A stretch of 11,440 bases of DNA from Halothece sp. MAG (GTDB lineage Bacteria; Cyanobacteriota; Cyanobacteriia; Cyanobacteriales; Rubidibacteraceae). The stretch spans positions 1 to 11,440 of the forward strand of contig JAHEOB010000038.1 of the NCBI GenBank assembly GCA_018610095.1, read 5' to 3'. The notes beneath the pieces are model-generated. The model searched no databases. It was not told the origin of the DNA and saw only the letters and a list, made by a program, of their open reading frames with translations. Below are positions 6,461-11,440 of the stretch, piece after piece. The stretch's first letter is position 1, and the number at the start of each line of letters is the position of its first letter. The position numbers and the translations under genes were made by a program.

Positions 6461-6465
6461 ATGAC

Positions 6466-8097
6466 TTACCATGGTTCTTCTAAATTCTGTTTTTGTTGAG
6501 GCGATTGTTGCCAATCATCATCCTCATTACTGGCATTAGAATCGGTTGCTTTTTCTTGTTCTTGATGGTTCGTTTCTTGTTCACGATTGGTTAGCGGATT
6601 CACAATTTTATCCATCGCTTCTCCCAAAAATGATTTAACAAATTCATCACGACGGGTTAACTGAAATTGCCGTCGTACGACTTCTGTCATTCCGCCATCG
6701 CCCCAATCTTGATCTTGACGAAAATATTCAATAAAACTTTGACCAGCAATACGGGTTAAAAAAGCAGCACTCACCCCTTGAATTGCTTTCCCAACCACAT
6801 AGGTTGCTGCTGCCATTTGTAGGGCAGTGGAAACCATTTGCACCACCCCTTTAACAATGCCTAAACTGAATAACGTTCTCCCAACAGAGAGTGCCAATTC
6901 CCGTCCATGTTCCATGTTGATTTCACAACCATAGATTTTGCCAATTTCCACCACCATTTGGGCATTGACAGCAGCCGTTCCCAACATATCTACCACCGGA
7001 AGTGGTGTAATTGCAATCACTCCTGCCCCGGTCCATTGATAACGTTGGATGACTTTTTCTGCTTGACGACGACGTTGGTTATCAATTAAGCGATGGGCTT
7101 CTTCTTCTAATCGTTGCGATTGTAGTAGGATATTGTCGGCAATTAAGTCGGAACCTTCTGCTCGTAAAATAGCAGCAAGGCGTTTAATAACAGGCATAAT
7201 ATGAGGTTCGGGTTGAATTAGTTCCCCGTCTTCAGAATGGAAGGCCGTGGGGTTAGCTGCCACAGCCAATACATCATGAGTGGCAATGTAGTCTTCGGTG
7301 CGCGATCGCAGCTTGTCTAAAATTTGTTGTTGATCTTGATCGGTATAGAGATCGGTTTTATTAAAAACCAGCAGCGATCGTTTTCCAATTTCCGCTAACA
7401 CTGATAACGGTTCATATTCGGATTGACGTAAATCATTATCCACCACAAACAGTAATAAATCGGCTTTGGTGGCTAATTCTCGCGCTAATTGCTCCCGATC
7501 CGTACCTAAAACCCCCGCTTCTAAAATCCCTGGCGTATCAGTAACGCAAATTTCTCGTTCGACTTCGGGTAAGGTTAACGTATAAGTTTGTTCCCCTTTA
7601 GTCGTTCCCATGGGCGCACTCACTTCTCCCACAACACGCCCAATTAAAGCATTAACAATGGAGGTTTTTCCCGCCGAAACCGTTCCAAAAACCACCACTT
7701 GAAACGCTTGACGGTTAAAATTAGCTTCTAGGGCGCGCGATCGTTCTAAGAGGGCTTGTTGCGCGACTTCATCTTGAATTTGGTTAACTTGTTCCCGAAG
7801 GGCATCTAAATTCGCTTGGGCTGCCTCACTTTTTTCTTCTGGGGCTTTAACATGGGAATATTTTTTTTGCTTTTTCTTTTTCTCTTGACGATTAAAGCCA
7901 CCTTGGAAGTAGTAAATAATGAGACCAATAATTAGTGCCAGCAGCCCCATTAACAATAGGAGAAATAAATTGGCTAAAATGGGAGCAGTTGCTGCAATTT
8001 GGCTATAGAGTTGGGCAATTACTGTCAGAAACCCAATCACTAACACTAAAACAACGCTAATGCTTAAAATTAACAGTAAGGCACGAGGTGAGGGCAT
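6466..8097 (-). CDS. Membrane-anchored Era/TrmE-like GTPase with DUF697-type C-terminal domain
   Basis: The 543-residue protein begins with two transmembrane helices (about 6-30 and 40-63). A Lys-rich patch (73-79) and a helical, probably coiled-coil linker (85-125) follow. The GTPase domain shows G1 GTVSAGKTS (138-146), G2 around Thr165/166, G3 DTPG (187-190) and G4 NKTD (246-249). Residues about 350-455 (ITPLPVVDMLGTAAVNAQMVVEIGKIYG and following hydrophobic stretches) match the DUF697/YcjF-like domain. The C-terminus (505-543) is Gln/Glu/Asp-rich and probably disordered. Such proteins are widespread in cyanobacteria, but their cellular role is not established; a membrane- or envelope-stress function is only an inference. 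The ATG at 8095-8097 has no clear Shine-Dalgarno sequence. It lies 87 bases downstream of the M16 gene and its stop is 5 bases from the convergent methyltransferase stop. Confidence 0.88.
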   Translation of the reverse strand: MPSPRALLLILSISVVLVLVIGFLTVIAQLYSQIAATAPILANLFLLLLMGLLALIIGLIIYYFQGGFNRQEKKKKQKKYSHVKAPEEKSEAAQANLDALREQVNQIQDEVAQQALLERSRALEANFNRQAFQVVVFGTVSAGKTSIVNALIGRVVGEVSAPMGTTKGEQTYTLTLPEVEREICVTDTPGILEAGVLGTDREQLARELATKADLLLFVVDNDLRQSEYEPLSVLAEIGKRSLLVFNKTDLYTDQDQQQILDKLRSRTEDYIATHDVLAVAANPTAFHSEDGELIQPEPHIMPVIKRLAAILRAEGSDLIADNILLQSQRLEEEAHRLIDNQRRRQAEKVIQRYQWTGAGVIAITPLPVVDMLGTAAVNAQMVVEIGKIYGCEINMEHGRELALSVGRTLFSLGIVKGVVQMVSTALQMAAATYVVGKAIQGVSAAFLTRIAGQSFIEYFRQDQDWGDGGMTEVVRRQFQLTRRDEFVKSFLGEAMDKIVNPLTNREQETNHQEQEKATDSNASNEDDDWQQSPQQKQNLEEPW

Positions 8098-8184
8098 AAT
8101 AGGGAATTGGGAAAACGTTGCAAATCGCTATAGCAAGGGTATCTCATTGGCAAACGATTGATCATGAATCCCGCAGAAGTACTC

Positions 8185-9450
8185 TTACTTTTCTGGTCCC
8201 ACTAGAGAAAGATAAGGCTCAATTGTAAAATATTTCTGGGCGACTGTTTGAATTTGTTCGCTACTGATGGTGCTAATTTGATTTTGAAAGCTCTCGTCAA
8301 ATTCAATTCCTTGATTTAAAGTTTGATACCAGCCAAATAAATGGGCTAATTGTCCATTACTTTGTTTGCTTAAGGCATATTGTCCTAATAATTTATTTTT
8401 ACTCGCTTGTAACTCATCGTCAGTTAGAGGAACCTCACAAAGCCGTTGTAGTTCTTGATATAATCCTTGTTTTGCAATTTCCACATTTTCAGGGGCTGTT
8501 CCCATATAACTGATGAAATGAGACGTTTCAACACGGGTGGGGAAAAAAGAAGAAACATCGTAAGCTAATCCTTGTTTTTCTCGTAATTCCACAAAAAGTC
8601 GCGACGATAAACCATTGCCCAGATAGGTGTTGATTAGTTTGAGCGTGGGATAATCTGCATTTTGTATGGAAGTGGTGAGATATCCCAACATAATGATTGT
8701 CTGTTGGGTTTGTTGAGGTAGGAATTGTTCCGAGGGTTGCGGAGTTAATTCGGCAACCGAGGGAATAGGCTTAGACGTATTCGGGCATTGCCAATCACCA
8801 AAGACTTGATTCACAAGGGTAACCGCTTGTTCTAAGTTAATTCGACCTGCCAAACTAATAACAAGATTATCCGGACGAAAATAGGTGTTATGGTACTCGA
8901 TAAGATCGGTGCGAGTTAATTGGGAAACAGTGTCTTGCGTGCCTAAAACAGAAACGCCATAGGGATGTTGGGGATACATTTGTTCCCGCAGTTGATTAAA
9001 GGCGAGGTTGAAAGGTTGTTCTTGTTGGGCAAGAATCGTTTGCAGGGTCAGTTGTTGTTCCAGTTGAATTTCGTCCTCTGGTAAGCTGGGGAAACGTATT
9101 AAATCTCCTGCCAGTTGTAAAATTTCAGGGAAGTCTTGGGAAATGGTTTTTAAACTCACTGCAAAATAGTCATTGGCGGTTTCTGCATTTAAGCCTGCCC
9201 CAATAGATTCCACTTTTTCTGCAATTTCGGCTGCCGTGAGGTTATCGGTTCCTTTCGTAATGACTGCCGAGAGTAAATGGGAAACCCCCGCTTTGGCAAT
9301 GGGTTCCACCCGAGTGCCAGCATTTTTAAAAAATAGTCTTCCTGCAATGATATCTGCTACGGGATTTTCGATGACAATGAGGGTAATGCCATTTTCTAGG
9401 GTGGTGCGTTGAATGGATTGCTGAGTGGAGGTTGGATTGACGGCTTCCAT
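8185..9450 (-). CDS. M16-family peptidase homologue lacking the zinc-binding motif
   Basis: The 421-residue protein has the two-lobed architecture of a bacterial M16B processing-peptidase subunit. The N-terminal M16 domain is about 15-160 and the C-terminal M16 domain about 180-355. The position that should read HxxEH reads HLLSA (58-62): His58 is kept, but the catalytic Glu and second zinc His are Ser61 and Ala62. Zinc proteolysis is therefore unlikely. The C-terminal lobe keeps GNGLSSRLFVELREKQGLAYDV (278-299), including the Arg290/Tyr297 pair that, in the non-catalytic subunit of paired M16B enzymes, helps bind substrate. It is most likely the regulatory or substrate-binding partner of a separate HxxEH-bearing subunit, which is not in this window. 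No signal peptide is obvious. The ATG at 9448-9450 is 10 bases after murT. Confidence 0.88.
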   Translation of the reverse strand: MEAVNPTSTQQSIQRTTLENGITLIVIENPVADIIAGRLFFKNAGTRVEPIAKAGVSHLLSAVITKGTDNLTAAEIAEKVESIGAGLNAETANDYFAVSLKTISQDFPEILQLAGDLIRFPSLPEDEIQLEQQLTLQTILAQQEQPFNLAFNQLREQMYPQHPYGVSVLGTQDTVSQLTRTDLIEYHNTYFRPDNLVISLAGRINLEQAVTLVNQVFGDWQCPNTSKPIPSVAELTPQPSEQFLPQQTQQTIIMLGYLTTSIQNADYPTLKLINTYLGNGLSSRLFVELREKQGLAYDVSSFFPTRVETSHFISYMGTAPENVEIAKQGLYQELQRLCEVPLTDDELQASKNKLLGQYALSKQSNGQLAHLFGWYQTLNQGIEFDESFQNQISTISSEQIQTVAQKYFTIEPYLSLVGPEK

Positions 9451-9460
9451 GATCGCGCTA

Positions 9461-10801
9461 TTATTGAATCTTGCGTCCTGTTAATAATTGTCGCACTTCT
9501 AACATTGCTGAGTAGGTGGGAAGAATATGTAAGGTTTGATTGGCTGGGGTGTGATTAAGGGCAGTGGTAATTGCTTGTTTTAAGTTGTCGTTAACAATGA
9601 GATTTAAGTCAGTATCGTCTAAGCTGGGTTGGCTATATTGAATTCGTAACGCCATATCATAAGCGCGATCGCCGCTAACCACAATCGTACCACCTTGGGC
9701 GACCATCGTTTCAGTATCCACATCCCAAATCCAAGAGACATCCGTTCCGTCAGGGGTGCGATCATTTAATACCAATAAAGTGGTGTCGGAATTGCCTTGG
9801 GCTTTAATCTCATTAACGGCGCGAATGGTTTCATTCATGCCCACGGGATTTTTTGATAATAAGATTCTCACTTGTTTATCATCAATGGTTAATTCTTCAG
9901 CACGCCCAAAAGCTGCCCGAAAGGTTTTAATCGTTTCATCAATTAACGCTCGTGGAATATTTAATTGTTGGGCTGTTAACGCTGCTGCTAAAGTATTATA
10001 TTTATTATAAATTCCTACTAAAATTTGTCCCCATTGTTGACTATCAATATCTAATGGTGCTTTTGTAAAATCACAACTGGGGCAATCATAATCACCGAGA
10101 TGAGATAAATAAACGCCTTGATAGTTTAAAGATGCACCACAAGCTGGGCAATAAATAGAATCCACTGCATGAGGAATTTCTTTCAAATAACGCTCGGGTT
10201 CATTAAGTCCAAAAAATAAAACCGTTTGCGCTAAATTTTGTCCTAAATAACAAAGGGTGGGATCGTCCCCATTTAAGATAATTTGAGTCGAGGAAGGAAG
10301 CGGACGAATGGCATCTTGCCAACGTTGACTAATGACATCGACTTCTCCATAGCGATCTAACTGATCTCGAAATAGATTTAAGCCTAAAATAATGCTAGGT
10401 TGGCACTGTTTGACGATTAAAGGAAGAACATTTTCATCAACTTCTAAAATGGCATAATCGGCATCCAATTTTCCCACTAAATTTGTATCAGCTAACAAAG
10501 CAGTAATTAAGCCATTAATCAGATTTGCCCCACTGGAATTGTGAGCAACTTTAGCGCCATTTTCTTCTAAAATGGTTCTTAATAATAGAGAAGTGGTGGT
10601 TTTACCATTGGTGCCAACAATTAAAATAATACCTTGTTGAACCTGTTCCCCTAAAAGGGATAACAGTTGAGGATGCAACCGACGGGCAATTTCCCCAGGC
10701 AGAACACTGCCCGCCCCTAATCCCATTTTTTTGACTAACGGCGGTAAGATTTTCGCCAAAGCAACCGCGATTGCTAAGCGAGCGCGATCGAGCAGTTTCA
10801 T
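9461..10801 (-). CDS. murT: MurT-like Mur ligase (lipid II isoglutaminyl synthase subunit)
   Basis: With the partner GatD, MurT amidates the D-glutamate of the lipid II stem peptide, using ATP. From the chosen ATG (10799-10801) the protein has 446 residues. It has an amphipathic or hydrophobic N-terminus (about 5-35), then the Mur-ligase P-loop GTNGKTT (63-69), NLFRDQLDRYGEVD (142-155) and NGDDP (177-181). Four cysteines follow (218, 221, 240, 243; CPAC...CPSC), the zinc ribbon inserted in MurT proteins. The C-terminal DUF1727 domain contains LNDRTPDGTDVSWIWD (345-360), whose aspartates correspond to the region where MurT supplies a residue to GatD's active site. An alternative TTG start 33 codons upstream lies inside a transcription terminator and is rejected. 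No gatD gene is adjacent; an M16 homologue follows instead. Confidence 0.92.
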   Translation of the reverse strand: MKLLDRARLAIAVALAKILPPLVKKMGLGAGSVLPGEIARRLHPQLLSLLGEQVQQGIILIVGTNGKTTTSLLLRTILEENGAKVAHNSSGANLINGLITALLADTNLVGKLDADYAILEVDENVLPLIVKQCQPSIILGLNLFRDQLDRYGEVDVISQRWQDAIRPLPSSTQIILNGDDPTLCYLGQNLAQTVLFFGLNEPERYLKEIPHAVDSIYCPACGASLNYQGVYLSHLGDYDCPSCDFTKAPLDIDSQQWGQILVGIYNKYNTLAAALTAQQLNIPRALIDETIKTFRAAFGRAEELTIDDKQVRILLSKNPVGMNETIRAVNEIKAQGNSDTTLLVLNDRTPDGTDVSWIWDVDTETMVAQGGTIVVSGDRAYDMALRIQYSQPSLDDTDLNLIVNDNLKQAITTALNHTPANQTLHILPTYSAMLEVRQLLTGRKIQ

Positions 10802-10821
10802 AAACCCTTTGAAAAATGATG

Positions 10822-10844
10822 TTCCCTCATTAATGATAAGGGAA
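10822..10844 (-). promoter_or_regulatory. 23-bp imperfect palindrome in the murT leader
   Basis: TTCCCT (10822-10827) and AGGGAA (10839-10844) flank a near-symmetric AT-rich centre, so the whole 23 bp is an imperfect palindrome. It sits 21 bases upstream of the murT ATG, between the porin terminator and the gene. It could be a repressor operator or a leader hairpin limiting ribosome access. The function is inferred from position only. Confidence 0.35.
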
Positions 10845-10854
10845 AATTCAAGAT

Positions 10855-10886
10855 AAAAAATGCCCCTCCCCAAATGGAGAGAGGCA
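10855..10886 (-). terminator. Rho-independent terminator of the porin gene
   Basis: On the minus strand a stem formed by TGCC-CCTC-CC (10861-10871) and GG-AGAG-AGGCA (10876-10886), with two C-A mismatches and an AAAT/ATTT loop, is followed directly by TTTTTT (10860-10855). It starts 22 bases after the porin stop codon, the textbook arrangement of an intrinsic terminator. It separates the porin from murT. Confidence 0.8.
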
Positions 10887-10907
10887 GTGACTGATTCCAA
10901 TCAACGT

Positions 10908-11440
10908 TTAAAATTCAAAGCTCGTTTGGATCAGCCCCACAAACTGATCATCATTATCGCCATTCCTATTAAAGTTGGGATTAAACAATCCTAAAATTCC
11001 AGGGGTGATCGTGACATTGTCATTAACAGGGAAATCGTAGGATACTTCCGCTAGCCAAGCGCGATCTTCTCGATTTCGGAAAACCACAGGAAGCCCTCCA
11101 GTGAAATCGCTTTCAACGTTCTCATCATAGAGAACAGGGCTAGCAAAGCCTAAATTCAATTTACTGCCTTCGCGACCGAGGTCTTTTAGGGCAAAGTTAG
11201 CACCGAAGCCCCAACCATCGCGATCGACGCCATTAGATTCTTGCTGAACATAAGTCACCCAACCACCTAATTCGGTCTTAGGGCTGAAACGGACTGCGCC
11301 ATGTAAACCGATGGTATCCTGATCAAGATCATCAACGGGTGTGCCTTGATCCCCAGCTTGAGTGCGACCGTAACCAATCCCAATATCAAAGTGATCACCA
11401 CTGTAGTTGAGATTGGTTGCTAAACTGTAATCTCTAAAAA
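10908..11440 (-). CDS. Cyanobacterial outer-membrane porin (OprB / iron-uptake porin type), C-terminal part
   Basis: The frame is open from the stop at 10908 to the window edge, giving about 177 C-terminal residues; the N-terminus lies beyond 11440. The visible sequence alternates polar and hydrophobic or aromatic residues as in transmembrane beta strands, with Asp/Asn/Gly-rich turns. Examples are FDIGIGYGRTQ, GLHGAVRFSPKTELGGWVTYVQQ, GWGFGANFALKDLG, KLNLGFASPVLY, AWLAEVSYDFPVNDNVTITPG and FVGLIQTSFEF. It ends in Phe, the BAM recognition signature of outer-membrane barrels. This C-terminal barrel resembles OprB-like, SLH-domain cyanobacterial porins (Som-type), which mediate uptake of small solutes or inorganic ions. 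An N-terminal SLH domain is expected but not visible. A GTG at 11258 is only an internal valine. Confidence 0.85.
   Translation of the reverse strand, partial: FRDYSLATNLNYSGDHFDIGIGYGRTQAGDQGTPVDDLDQDTIGLHGAVRFSPKTELGGWVTYVQQESNGVDRDGWGFGANFALKDLGREGSKLNLGFASPVLYDENVESDFTGGLPVVFRNREDRAWLAEVSYDFPVNDNVTITPGILGLFNPNFNRNGDNDDQFVGLIQTSFEF

Larger units (their letters stand above)
2273..9672. repeat. Eight HIP1 octamers (GCGATCGC) dispersed over the window
   Basis: Perfect copies of GCGATCGC occur at 2273, 2648, 3970, 5384, 5460, 6078, 7302 and 9665 (8 bases each), all inside genes. HIP1 is a palindrome strongly over-represented in many cyanobacterial genomes. About 0.2 copies would be expected by chance in 11 kb of even base composition. 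It supports the cyanobacterial assignment. None lies in the AT-rich gene at 4228-5070. Confidence 0.9.

Noticed and set aside
9756..10010. Plus-strand frame opposite murT
   Set aside because: Antisense shadow of conserved MurT coding sequence with no recognisable domain.
10802..10900. N-terminal extension of MurT from a TTG at 10900
   Set aside because: It overlaps the porin's intrinsic terminator and the extra 33 residues look unlike a Mur ligase N-terminus; the ATG at 10801 fits better.
1..11440. Mobile element, CRISPR array, tRNA or rRNA gene
   Set aside because: No transposase, integrase, regularly spaced repeats, tRNA-like cloverleaf with T-loop consensus, or rRNA sequence was seen on either strand.

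Overview
The window is a piece of a cyanobacterial chromosome. The evidence is psbZ (a photosystem II subunit) beside ribH, a GlpX-type fructose/sedoheptulose bisphosphatase, a MurT-type ligase, a porin of the cyanobacterial OprB type, and eight copies of the HIP1 octamer GCGATCGC. Base composition is moderately AT-rich. A unicellular, possibly salt-tolerant genus is conceivable, but the sequence alone does not fix the genus.

Layout. Positions 1-240 (+) hold the C-terminal end of an ABC-transporter ATPase. It converges on a minus-strand block: glpX (1281-2321), then psbZ (940-1128), then ribH (258-803), with hairpins between the genes. Upstream on the same strand lies a two-gene unit: a small membrane protein with a cysteine-rich N-terminus (3676-4083), followed 12 bases later by a divergent proA paralogue (2401-3663). 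Next come an AT-rich polytopic membrane protein of unknown function (4228-5070, -) and, divergent from it, a THUMP-domain RNA methyltransferase (5345-6460, +). The methyltransferase converges, with a 5-base gap, on a membrane-anchored GTPase with a DUF697-like tail (6466-8097, -). Further upstream on the minus strand are an M16-family peptidase homologue lacking the zinc motif (8185-9450) and murT (9461-10801), 10 bases apart and probably co-transcribed. The window ends with the C-terminal part of an outer-membrane porin (10908 to beyond 11440, -), closed by a clear intrinsic terminator.

Functional picture. Most genes are housekeeping: photosynthesis (psbZ), Calvin cycle and gluconeogenesis (glpX), riboflavin synthesis (ribH), a proline-pathway-like reductase (proA paralogue), RNA modification, and cell envelope (murT, porin, M16, ABC transporter). 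I see no prophage, transposon, CRISPR array, tRNA or rRNA gene, and no obvious defence island. The points most worth a second look are: the divergent ProA and its cysteine-rich membrane partner; MurT next to a non-catalytic M16 protein instead of its usual partner GatD; the AT-rich orphan membrane protein; and the paired hairpins between glpX and psbZ.
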